Source of the DNA: Nitrospiraceae bacterium
Lineage (GTDB): Bacteria; Nitrospirota; Nitrospiria; Nitrospirales; Nitrospiraceae
Length of the DNA stretch: 13,368 nt
NCBI GenBank assembly: GCA_011391455.1
Contig: JAABQN010000032.1
Span: 1-13,368 of the forward strand
Reading direction: 5' to 3'
Under the pieces are notes generated by a model. It searched no databases. It was not told the DNA's origin and saw only the letters and a program-made list of their open reading frames with translations. This document shows, in pieces, positions 6,716 through 13,368 of this stretch. Positions within the stretch are counted from its first letter, which is position 1. The number at the start of each line of letters is the position of its first letter. A program made the translations under genes and the position numbers.

Positions 6716-7936
6716 TCATCCTCCGAAGTCGTCGAGCATGATGTTTTCCCGTTCGACACCCAGATCCACCAGCATCTTGATCACGGCGGCATTCATCATC
6801 GGCGGTCCGCAGAGATAGTACTCACAGTCCTCGGGCGTCGGATGACTCTTCAGATACTCATTATACAGCACGTTATGGATGAAGCCGGTGTAGCCGCCCC
6901 AATCGTCATCTGGAAGTGGGTCGGACAGGGCGACGTGCCACTCGAAGTTGTCGTGCGATGCGGCCAGCTTGTTGTAATCGTCGACATAGAACATCTCGCG
7001 CTTCGATCGAGCCCCGTACCAGAAAGACATCTTGCGTGTGGTCTTGAGGCGACACAGCTGATCGAAAATATGCGAACGCATGGGCGCCATCCCTGCACCA
7101 CCGCCGATGAAAATCATCTCATTGCTGGTATCGCGGGCAAAGAAGTCGCCGAAAGGCCCGGAGATGGTGACCTTGTCGCCCGGTTTGAGTCCGAACAGGT
7201 AGGATGACATTTTCCCCGGAGGTACATTTTGCGTGCGTGGTGGGGGCGTGGAAATGCGAATATTGAGCACAATGATGCCACGCTCCTCAGGGTAGTTGGC
7301 CATGGAGTAGGCGCGCTCGAGGGGCTCATTAACCTTGGACACAAGTTCCCAGAGGTTCAGCCGGTCCCAGTCACTGCGAAACCTCTCTTCGATGTCAAAA
7401 TTCTTAAACGAGTGCTCATACGGGGGGCAGAAAACCTGGATGTACCCTCCGGCGCGGAAATCGACATATTCATCCTGGGGAAGCTCGAGGACTAGTTCCT
7501 TGATGAAGGTCGCCACATTGTGGTTGGAGCGAACGGTACATTCCCATTTCTTGACCCCGAACACCTCATCGGGAATCACAATCTTCATGTTCTGCTTGAC
7601 TGCCACCTGACAGGAGAGACGGTAGCCCTCACGCGCTTCACGCTTGTTGATGTGAGAGGTTTCTGTCGGCAGAATGGCCCCACCCCCTGCGAAGACCTTT
7701 ACCCGACACACGCCACAAGTACCGCCGCCACCGCAGGCAGAGCTAATAAAAATCTTGGCGTCGCCAAGGACACTGAGTAGCTTGCCTCCAATTGGAGTTT
7801 CGATAGATTTCTTGTCGTTGATTGTGATCGTGACATTGCCACTGGCCACCAGTTTCGATCGCGCACTCAGAATGAAGACGACGAGAATGAGGACGAACCC
7901 GGTGAAAACACCGACTCCCAGTATGATCTCGATCAT
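6716..7936 (-). CDS. nqrF: Na+-translocating NADH:quinone reductase subunit F
   Basis: NqrF is the NADH-oxidising entry point of NQR. It takes a hydride from NADH on FAD and passes electrons through a [2Fe-2S] cluster to the membrane subunits. It has 406 residues with one N-terminal membrane helix (about 3-24). A plant-type ferredoxin domain (about 34-125) follows, with cluster ligands C68, C74, C77 and C109. The FAD-binding domain carries RAYSMANYP, and the NADH-binding domain carries FIGGGAGMAPMRSHI and YYLCGPPMMNAAV. It ends in the conserved LDDFGG. All key residues are present and the length equals the family norm of about 408. The ATG at 7936 has GAGG 6 bases upstream and lies 19 bases after the nqrE stop. 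Confidence 0.97.
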   Translation of the reverse strand: MIEIILGVGVFTGFVLILVVFILSARSKLVASGNVTITINDKKSIETPIGGKLLSVLGDAKIFISSACGGGGTCGVCRVKVFAGGGAILPTETSHINKREAREGYRLSCQVAVKQNMKIVIPDEVFGVKKWECTVRSNHNVATFIKELVLELPQDEYVDFRAGGYIQVFCPPYEHSFKNFDIEERFRSDWDRLNLWELVSKVNEPLERAYSMANYPEERGIIVLNIRISTPPPRTQNVPPGKMSSYLFGLKPGDKVTISGPFGDFFARDTSNEMIFIGGGAGMAPMRSHIFDQLCRLKTTRKMSFWYGARSKREMFYVDDYNKLAASHDNFEWHVALSDPLPDDDWGGYTGFIHNVLYNEYLKSHPTPEDCEYYLCGPPMMNAAVIKMLVDLGVERENIMLDDFGG

Positions 7937-7955
7937 ACGCGGCCTCGCATCAGAC

Positions 7956-8564
7956 TCAGAGTTGAATTCCAGAAAAGGCCATGAACCCGAGGGCCATCAA
8001 CCCCGCGGTGATGAATGCGACGCCCAGTCCCTGCAACCCATCGGGGATGTCGGAATACTTGAGCTTCTCACGCACCCCTGCCATCGCCACGATCGCGAGC
8101 GCCCACCCGACACCAGAGCCCACACCATAGGTGACGCTCTCGCTAAAGGTATAGTCACGTTCGACCATAAACAGACAGCCTCCGAGAATGGCGCAGTTGA
8201 CGGTAATAAGCGGCAAAAAGATCCCCAGTGAGTTGTACAGTGAGGGGACGTGTCGGTCGAGAAACATTTCCAGCACCTGTACGACCGCCGCAATGACGCT
8301 GATGTAGGTGATGAGCCCAAGGAAACTCAGATTCATACCGGATAGCCCCGTCCACGCCAGCGCGCCGTCACGTATCAGAAACTGGTAGATCAGATTATTG
8401 ATCGGGATGGTCAGACTTTGGACGACGACCACCGCGATGCCGAGTCCGAGCGCCGTGCCGATTTGTTTCGAGACGGCGAGAAACGTGCACATGCCGAGAA
8501 AAAATGTCAGCGCAAGATTCTCGACGAAGACCGCTTTGATAAACAGATTGATCAGGTCGATCAT
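7956..8564 (-). CDS. nqrE: Na+-translocating NADH:quinone reductase subunit E
   Basis: NqrE is an integral membrane subunit of NQR, 202 residues with about six helices. It forms an inverted-repeat pair with NqrD, and the two together hold an iron centre within the membrane that carries electrons from NqrF towards the flavins. The expected cysteines are present: C26 in FFLGMCTFLAV and C124 in TVNCAILGG. The N-terminal half carries FVENLAL and the conserved GLITYISVIAAVVQ-like stretch. The C-terminal part reads VGWALAIVAMAGVREKL, as is typical. The start overlaps the nqrD stop by four bases (ATGA), with GAGG 7 bases upstream, so translational coupling is likely. Its length matches the family (about 198-202). 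Confidence 0.97.
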   Translation of the reverse strand: MIDLINLFIKAVFVENLALTFFLGMCTFLAVSKQIGTALGLGIAVVVVQSLTIPINNLIYQFLIRDGALAWTGLSGMNLSFLGLITYISVIAAVVQVLEMFLDRHVPSLYNSLGIFLPLITVNCAILGGCLFMVERDYTFSESVTYGVGSGVGWALAIVAMAGVREKLKYSDIPDGLQGLGVAFITAGLMALGFMAFSGIQL

Positions 8565-9226
8565 GAGGCCACCTCGGGACGAGGCGCGTGATGGATCCGG
8601 TATTCAGGTTCCTCCACTTGTGCCGGCTTCCAGGAGCGCACAACCCAAATGATCATGCCGATCAGGAAAAACGCGCTCGGGGGCAGGAGCAACAAGCCGT
8701 TTGGCACATACCACCCGCCATCCCGTTCAAGAAGGAGAATCGGGTACCCGAACAGGGAACCGGACCCCAAGAGCTCGCGTATGGTCCCGATGACCAGTAA
8801 CAGTGCGCTATAGCCAAGGCCGTTGCCGAGTCCATCGAGGAGGCTTGGGAGCGGTGGATGTTTCATCGCATAGGCTTCAGCGCGTCCCATCACGATACAA
8901 TTGGTGATAATCAACCCGACGAAGACCGACAGCTCCTTGCTGATGGTGAACGCATAGGCTTTGATGAACTGATCGGCGACGATGACCAGCGACGAAATAA
9001 TGGTCATCTGCACGATGATGCGGATGCTGCTCGGGATATGATTGCGAACCACACTGATGGCGGCATTGGAGAGGGCGGTGACGACGGTCAGCGCGATACA
9101 CATCGTGATCGTGGTTGAGAGCTTCGACGTCACGGCCAATGCCGAGCAAATCCCCAGGACCTGCAGGATGATCGGGTTATTGTCGAGGATCGGGTCGAAA
9201 AGAATTTTGCGATGCTGGTACGCCAT
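8561..9226 (-). CDS. nqrD: Na+-translocating NADH:quinone reductase subunit D
   Basis: NqrD is the integral membrane partner of NqrE in NQR, 221 residues with about six helices. The iron-ligand cysteines are at C27 (QVLGICSALAV) and C110 (ITNCIVMGRAEA). DNNPI near the N-terminus and the GLGYSALLLVIGTIRELLG stretch are typical. The C-terminal tail (about 200-221: KPAQVEEPEYRIHH and onward) is hydrophilic, longer than I would expect, and probably not essential. The ATG at 9226 has AAAGGAG 9 bases upstream and starts 5 bases after the nqrC stop. Confidence 0.97.
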   Translation of the reverse strand: MAYQHRKILFDPILDNNPIILQVLGICSALAVTSKLSTTITMCIALTVVTALSNAAISVVRNHIPSSIRIIVQMTIISSLVIVADQFIKAYAFTISKELSVFVGLIITNCIVMGRAEAYAMKHPPLPSLLDGLGNGLGYSALLLVIGTIRELLGSGSLFGYPILLLERDGGWYVPNGLLLLPPSAFFLIGMIIWVVRSWKPAQVEEPEYRIHHAPRPEVAS

Positions 9227-9231
9227 GATCG

Positions 9232-10041
9232 TTAGCTCCTTTCGTGACGCAAACGGGAAAGGTACGGCCCGTACCCTTTATCGCTCAGCCAGAATTTTAG
9301 CAAATTCTCCACGCCTCGCGAGGTGATGGTGGCGCCGGCGAGTGCGTCAACTTGATGTTGAGCGTCGGGTGTAGAACTGTCAATCGCGACCTTCGTCACT
9401 TCAACCTGAACCTTCCAGTTCTCGTCGAAGAGGACTTTGCCCGTCCATTGTGCTCGCCACTTGGGATTGTCGATCTCTCCTCCGAGCCCCGGGGTCTCGG
9501 CATGCTGATAGAAGCGGAGGCCCTGAACCGTTCGCAAATCCCCCTCAAGCGCAAGAAACCCGTACATTGTGGACCAGAGCCCGTAACCGTACACCGGCAG
9601 AATCAGTTTCTTCAACTCGCCGTTGGCGCCGACAATCCGATAGACCGGCAGATAGCGTGGTTCGCGCCTGATCCCTGCCACATCCTCTCGGCGGGTGAGT
9701 TCGGTGGAGATCGCGGGATCCTTTCCAGCCTTGACGATATTAAAGGTGTCAGTATCCATCCCATTCACCTCGTCACCGGTTGCCAGTTCGATCATGCGCG
9801 CGTCAATCCGTTTCAGCGCTTGTGCTTCCGTCAGCCCCTCCTTAAGGAGGCCGGAGACCTCAATCACATTCCGTATCAGATCGGCCTTCTGATTCGATTC
9901 CTGAATCGGTCGAAGGAGCACCGCCGCGCCGGCGACCACAACCGAGCAAACCAAACAGACCACAAAGGTCACCAGCAGCGTTCTGCTCGCACTTTCGACT
10001 GGCGCAGCGGATACGGCGGACTCGGGTTCAGGCGCGGACAT
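9232..10041 (-). CDS. nqrC: Na+-translocating NADH:quinone reductase subunit C
   Basis: NqrC carries a covalently bound FMN in its periplasmic domain and passes electrons to NqrB. It has 269 residues: a short cytoplasmic leader rich in A, S, P and E (1-19), one membrane helix (about 21-43), then a large periplasmic FMN domain. The domain shows YGYGLWSTMYGFLAL (151-165), HAETPGLGGEI (180-190) and the flavin attachment motif DALAGATITS (232-241), with the acceptor threonine at T238. Most relatives have serine where this protein has A235 (SGAT versus AGAT); the acceptor itself is conserved. The ATG at 10041 lies inside the end of nqrB (14-base overlap) with GGAGG 10 bases upstream. The N-terminal leader before the helix is longer than usual. 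Confidence 0.96.
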   Translation of the reverse strand: MSAPEPESAVSAAPVESASRTLLVTFVVCLVCSVVVAGAAVLLRPIQESNQKADLIRNVIEVSGLLKEGLTEAQALKRIDARMIELATGDEVNGMDTDTFNIVKAGKDPAISTELTRREDVAGIRREPRYLPVYRIVGANGELKKLILPVYGYGLWSTMYGFLALEGDLRTVQGLRFYQHAETPGLGGEIDNPKWRAQWTGKVLFDENWKVQVEVTKVAIDSSTPDAQHQVDALAGATITSRGVENLLKFWLSDKGYGPYLSRLRHERS

Positions 10042-11242
10042 GGCGGCGTAGCCTCCGTCGGATGTTCAGCTGGACGACCGCATAATCGATCAGGGGCGCG
10101 AACACATTGGCAAACAAAATCGTGAGCATTACGCCTTCTGGAAAAGCCGGGTTCGCCACGCGGATCAGCACGGTCATGGCTCCGATCAGAATGCCGAAGA
10201 CCCAGCGCCCGGTACTCGTCATCGCGGCTGACACCGGGTCGGTGGCCATGAAGACCATGCCGAAGGCAAACCCGCCCAGAACCAGGTGCCAGTACCAGGG
10301 CATCGCCACCATGGGATTGGTGTCGCTGCCGATGAGATTGAACAGGAGCGAGGCCCCGACCATCCCCAGAAAGACCCCGACAATAATGCGCCAGGAACCG
10401 ACCCGAGTATAGATCAGGAACGCCGCGCCGAGCAGGCAGGCGAGGGTGGAGGTTTCCCCCAGGGAGCCCGGCATCAGGCCGATAAAGGCATTCCACCAGG
10501 TCGTGCCTCCGCGGATGATCTCCTCTACGCCGCCCACTTTACCAAGGCTGAGCGCGGTCGCGCCGGAATAGCCATCCACTGCCACCCACACCCGGTCACC
10601 GGAAATTTCGGCAGGATAGGCGAAAAAAAGAAACGCCCGACCGGTCAGGGCTGGATTGAGAAAATTCTTGCCGGTCCCGCCGAAGATCTCTTTGCCGATT
10701 ACCACGCCGAAGCTAATCCCGATGGCGACCATCCAGAGAGGCATATTGGGTGGTAGCGTCAGCGTGAAGAGCATAGAGGTGACCAGAAATCCTTCATTGA
10801 TCTCTTTCTGACGCACCGTGGCAAAGACCGTTTCCCAGACACCGCCTACTATTAAGGTAACCAGATAGATCGGCAGAAAATACAAGAAACCATGTACCGT
10901 ATTGGCAAGAATACTGCCGGCATCAAAACCGATATGAAGCGCTGCCAGCAGATCATAACGCCAGCCAGCCTTGGCCATCCCCATCTTGGCGAGTGCCAGA
11001 TTGGCCTGATAGCCGGTGTTGAACCAGCTCCACAGGATGCAGGGAATCAGCGCCACCACCACGTACACCATCAATCGTTTCAGATCGATGCCATCCCGCA
11101 CATGGGGCGCGGTATGCGTGGTTTCCGGAGAGGAATACAGAAACACATCGACCATCTCGAACACGGGATAGTACTTTTCAAAGCGGCCGCCCTTGGCAAA
11201 CAGGGGCCTGAGACGATCAAGATAGCGTTTCATGCCTGCCAT
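10028..11242 (-). CDS. nqrB: Na+-translocating NADH:quinone reductase subunit B
   Basis: NqrB is the largest membrane subunit of NQR and contains the Na+ path. It holds a covalent FMN and riboflavin and delivers electrons to quinone. It has 404 residues with about ten helices. The flavin attachment site is DGYSGATALS (223-232) with the acceptor at T229. GKEIFGGTGKNFLNPAL (183-199), GRAFLFFAYP (201-210) and the ATDPVSAAMT stretch in the C-terminal half are family hallmarks. The ATG at 11242 shares one base with the nqrA stop (TGATG), so translation is probably coupled. AGAAGG is only 3 bases before it, so the in-frame ATG three codons later (12-base spacing) is a possible alternative start. 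Confidence 0.97.
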   Translation of the reverse strand: MAGMKRYLDRLRPLFAKGGRFEKYYPVFEMVDVFLYSSPETTHTAPHVRDGIDLKRLMVYVVVALIPCILWSWFNTGYQANLALAKMGMAKAGWRYDLLAALHIGFDAGSILANTVHGFLYFLPIYLVTLIVGGVWETVFATVRQKEINEGFLVTSMLFTLTLPPNMPLWMVAIGISFGVVIGKEIFGGTGKNFLNPALTGRAFLFFAYPAEISGDRVWVAVDGYSGATALSLGKVGGVEEIIRGGTTWWNAFIGLMPGSLGETSTLACLLGAAFLIYTRVGSWRIIVGVFLGMVGASLLFNLIGSDTNPMVAMPWYWHLVLGGFAFGMVFMATDPVSAAMTSTGRWVFGILIGAMTVLIRVANPAFPEGVMLTILFANVFAPLIDYAVVQLNIRRRLRRHVRA

Positions 11243-12600
11243 CAGCCTTCTCTCTCAATCTGGCTCAGCACGCTCCGCAGCACCGGGCCGTAGTCGTTCT
11301 TGCCGACACACACGAAGGAGCACAATGCGAGGTCTTCCTCGTCCAGTTCCATGCAGCCCAGCTTTTGCGCCATGTCGGTGTCGCCCACAACCAGGTAGCG
11401 CAGCAGTTGCGTCGGCAGGATGTCCAAGGGCATGACATCCTCGAAGTTACCGAATGGCACCATGGCGCGCAGGCTTCCGTTCAGCCCGGTGGTCAACCCA
11501 AACTCCTCCTTGCGGTAACGGAAGAGACTCGACAGCATGACGTTGCTCTGGGAGAATGTTCTCCGCCCGGGTGCGAACCAGCCCATGAACGTTCGTTCTA
11601 CCCCTTCCTGAAGCACACATATCTGTAAATGATGGCGCCCCAGATAGGACGACCAGTCGGCGGCGTGACGCCCCGACCAGATCGAGCCGGAGATGACGCG
11701 GTTCTCACCGGCCTGAAGCTCACCCTCGAGCAATTCTTCGATGCAGGCGCCGAGCCTGGTCTGCAACAGGCGTGGCTGTTTGGCTTGAGGCCCGCCTAGC
11801 GCGACGATGCGTCCGGTCCATAACCGGCCGCTGGTAAACAGCTTGCCGATCGCAATCACCTCTTGGTAGTTGAGGTGCCAGACAGTCTTGTTGACGTCTA
11901 CCGGTTCGATAAAATGAATGTGTGTCCCCGGCAGACCGGCTGGGTGAGGGCCTTCGAAACTCGCCTGGCGCACGTGGTCCAAACCCTGTGGCAACGGCAG
12001 GTCAGCTGCGGATGACTTGCACACCCACAGCGGCATGGGGCCAAGGCGCGAGAGCACCGTCAGGCCATGGTCGAACGACTTAGCCTCTGCAGCAATAATC
12101 GGAACGGGATCGGCGGCCAGCGGGTTGCTGTCCATAGCCGTCACGAAGATGGCAGCCGGACGGGTGGCCGGGTCAGGAATCTTGCTATAGGGCCGCGTGC
12201 GTAACGTCACCCACAAGCCCGATGCCAAAAGATTGTCCACAACCTGCGCTTCAGTCAAGCTGGCCAGTTGATGGGCACCGTACGCAGTGAAAGGCTCTTC
12301 GTCTTCGGTTTCGTCAAGCCGGATGATGACTGACTGGAGTATGCGTTCAGCTCCACGCCTGATGGCAATCACCTCGCCGGCGCCCGGAGCAGTGACGCGT
12401 ACGCCTGGTAGCTTCTTGTGCTCGAACAGCGCTTGGCCGAGCTTAACCTTGTCCCCTTCGGCTACCAGCATGGCGGGTTTGAGATCTATATAATCCACGC
12501 CCAGAACGGCAACGTGGCGGACCGCTTTGGCAACATGAACACGCTGCTCCGGTTTCCCGCTGATCGGCAGATCCAAGCCTTTTTTGATTCTGAACATCAT
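11242..12600 (-). CDS. nqrA: Na+-translocating NADH:quinone reductase subunit A
   Basis: NqrA is the cytoplasmic subunit of NQR, with no membrane segment. It is the first gene of the operon and is linked to quinone binding in characterised complexes. From the chosen start it has 452 residues: the N-terminal MMFRIKKGLDLPISG, a biotinyl/lipoyl-like region with KKLPGVRVTAPGAGEV, a central GTHIHFIEPVD stretch, and the C-terminal cysteine-bearing CMELDEEDLALCSFVCVGK followed by YGPVLR. All are typical of the family, which is usually about 446-450 residues. The frame stays open to a TTG at 12648, and an ATG at 12636 is also in frame. I chose the ATG at 12600 (or 12597) because homologues begin there with an MIKIKKGLDLP-like sequence. 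No Shine-Dalgarno sequence precedes any of these starts, which is unusual next to the other genes of the operon. Confidence 0.95.
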   Translation of the reverse strand: MMFRIKKGLDLPISGKPEQRVHVAKAVRHVAVLGVDYIDLKPAMLVAEGDKVKLGQALFEHKKLPGVRVTAPGAGEVIAIRRGAERILQSVIIRLDETEDEEPFTAYGAHQLASLTEAQVVDNLLASGLWVTLRTRPYSKIPDPATRPAAIFVTAMDSNPLAADPVPIIAAEAKSFDHGLTVLSRLGPMPLWVCKSSAADLPLPQGLDHVRQASFEGPHPAGLPGTHIHFIEPVDVNKTVWHLNYQEVIAIGKLFTSGRLWTGRIVALGGPQAKQPRLLQTRLGACIEELLEGELQAGENRVISGSIWSGRHAADWSSYLGRHHLQICVLQEGVERTFMGWFAPGRRTFSQSNVMLSSLFRYRKEEFGLTTGLNGSLRAMVPFGNFEDVMPLDILPTQLLRYLVVGDTDMAQKLGCMELDEEDLALCSFVCVGKNDYGPVLRSVLSQIEREG

Positions 12601-12699
12601 AGAAGTTGTATTTGAGTTAATGCTGTCATGATGCATCGGTTTGATCAACCGTATTTGAACGGCCAGATTTCATGATCCGAGTTGGTGCAAAACGATGAG

Positions 12700-12727
12700 G
12701 ACTTGGAGATGAATGCATCTCCAAGTC
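12700..12727. promoter_or_regulatory. Perfect 12-bp inverted repeat upstream of nqrA
   Basis: GACTTGGAGATG (12700-12711) and CATCTCCAAGTC (12716-12727) are perfect reverse complements around a 4-base loop. The repeat begins directly downstream of a possible -10 box and lies about 100 bases before the nqrA start. It could be an operator, a 5' stem-loop that protects the nqr mRNA, or the terminator of a gene outside the window. No clean T tract follows it in either direction. Confidence 0.55.
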
Positions 12728-12728
12728 A

Positions 12729-12758
12729 AATATGCAGGTCGTGCGTCTTTCCGTCCAA
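12729..12758 (-). promoter_or_regulatory. Possible nqr operon promoter
   Basis: On the minus strand, TTGGAC (-35) and CATATT (-10) are 18 bases apart, each matching the sigma70 consensus at four of six positions. Transcription from it would start inside the inverted repeat at 12700-12727. The call is weak; its position at the palindrome is the main support. Confidence 0.25.
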
Positions 12759-13258
12759 CCAAGCTTCTAGGTTCCGTCTTCAGTGCAGACGTTCCCGATC
12801 GGTTCGCCGCTCTCGTGCGGATTCATCAAATACCTGAGGATGCAACAAATGAGTCCGCGCGCTCCCATCGAAGCAGACCCACTGTGTACCCGATGATTTC
12901 TTGAGTCGTCGACGTCAAGCCGTCCACGGGAAGGCACGGAGTTCGCGAAGCACACTTTGACCATGGATTAAATCATGCTCCTCCGCATTTCTCACTCCAT
13001 GCCCTGTTTAGCGCCGGAAGGGCGTAACGTACCACAAGGCTGTGGCAGTATCCACTTCAGGGCCAGTCAGACAACCTCATTCAACCGGTTCATACACCCG
13101 GCTTTCAGCTTCAGATCGCTCGTTAGGGATCCCGGTAGGCGTCTTTCAGGAAAATACGATCCTGGAGGTCCAGACCGGCAAGGTCACATGCGCGGGCTCC
13201 TCACACGCATTATTCATGAAGGTTCGTTGCAAAAGCGTGCAGACGCGAAGCGAGACGG
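12759..13258. other. Upstream region without a recognised gene
   Basis: I see no supported gene in this stretch of about 500 bases. Plus-strand open frames of 63 codons (12713-12904) and 101 codons (12975-13280) and a minus-strand frame of 65 codons (12767-12964) lack recognisable motifs. The longest runs into the palindromic repeat at 13259. It may be the intergenic end of a neighbouring gene or decayed mobile DNA. Confidence 0.5.
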
Positions 13259-13291
13259 TTCGACAGGCTCACCGTCCTGAGCCAAGTCGAA
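13259..13291. repeat. REP-like palindrome 1
   Basis: Nested perfect stems are visible: TTCGAC/GTCGAA on the outside and GGCTCA/TGAGCC inside, with a CCGTCC loop. TTCGACAGGCTCA and its mirror are typical of dispersed extragenic palindromes in many high-GC genomes. It lies directly beside a second palindrome. Confidence 0.6.
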
Positions 13292-13313
13292 GGACGGGCA
13301 CTCGGAGCCGTGA

Positions 13314-13350
13314 AGCCCTGAGGCATACTCGTGCAGTATGTCGAAGGGCT
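13314..13350. repeat. REP-like palindrome 2
   Basis: The outer stem is AGCCCT/AGGGCT and the inner stem is CATACT/AGTATG around a CGTGC loop. It shares the TCGAAGG tail of palindrome 1 (13259-13291), so the two look like a tandem pair of one repeat family. A degenerate relative may lie at 2895-2945. Confidence 0.55.
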
Positions 13351-13368
13351 GAATGGCGAGACTGCCCG

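Noticed and set aside
6482..7207. 241-codon plus-strand open frame opposite apbE and nqrF
   Set aside because: It spans the junction of two certain genes on the other strand and has shadow-like composition.
9352..10125. 257-codon plus-strand open frame opposite nqrC
   Set aside because: It lies antisense to a well-supported NqrC and has no recognisable domain.
12713..12904. Possible decayed transposase: KLLGSVFSADV resembles a C-terminal IS91-type motif
   Set aside because: The likeness covers only about 11 residues, the expected zinc-ribbon CPxCGG motif does not follow, and no inverted repeats or target duplication are visible.
12975..13280. 101-codon plus-strand open frame upstream of nqrA
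   Set aside because: It has no motif or ribosome site that I can support, and it runs into the REP-like palindrome.
1..13368. CRISPR array, tRNA, rRNA or prophage genes
   Set aside because: No regularly spaced repeats, tRNA-like cloverleaf, rRNA signature or phage protein was seen on either strand.

Overview
All genes in this window lie on the minus strand. Their products handle sodium and other cations and respiratory energy. Reading in the direction of transcription, from high to low coordinates, the layout is: an upstream non-coding region with palindromic repeats (12601-13368); a complete eight-gene Na+-pumping NADH:quinone reductase operon, nqrA-nqrB-nqrC-nqrD-nqrE-nqrF-apbE-nqrM (12600 to 5463); a 351-base spacer; an NhaD-type Na+/H+ antiporter (5111 to 3654); a decayed region that keeps the last 50 codons of a second, diverged NhaD paralogue (3104-3256); a zinc-ribbon protein of the BCAM0308 family (2721 to 2158); a CaCA-family cation exchanger (1914 to 886); and the N-terminal third of a P2-type cation ATPase (871 to the window edge).

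The parts fit one physiology. NQR oxidises NADH, reduces quinone and pumps Na+ out of the cell. ApbE attaches FMN covalently to threonines of NqrB and NqrC. NqrM is needed to mature the iron centre in the NqrD/NqrE pair. NhaD exchanges Na+ for H+ and so links the sodium gradient to the proton gradient. The CaCA exchanger and the P-type ATPase could use or control further cation gradients; their substrates cannot be read from the sequence. Gene spacing inside the nqr operon is very tight (1-, 4- and 14-base overlaps and gaps of 5-19 bases), and most genes have a clear Shine-Dalgarno sequence.

The host is a Gram-negative-type bacterium with fairly high GC and REP-like palindromes in its spacers. 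A sodium-adapted member of Nitrospira or a similar lineage would fit, but that is a guess from gene content and cannot be shown from this window.

The most interesting signals are non-coding. A 34-base element (30 of 34 positions identical) lies in the leader of nhaD and again just where the leader of the lost nhaD paralogue would have been. The paralogue's remaining coding sequence is only about 58% identical at the nucleotide level, so the element looks selectively kept. A perfect 12-bp inverted repeat sits over a possible nqrA promoter, and two adjacent hairpins lie in the leader of the exchanger-ATPase pair.
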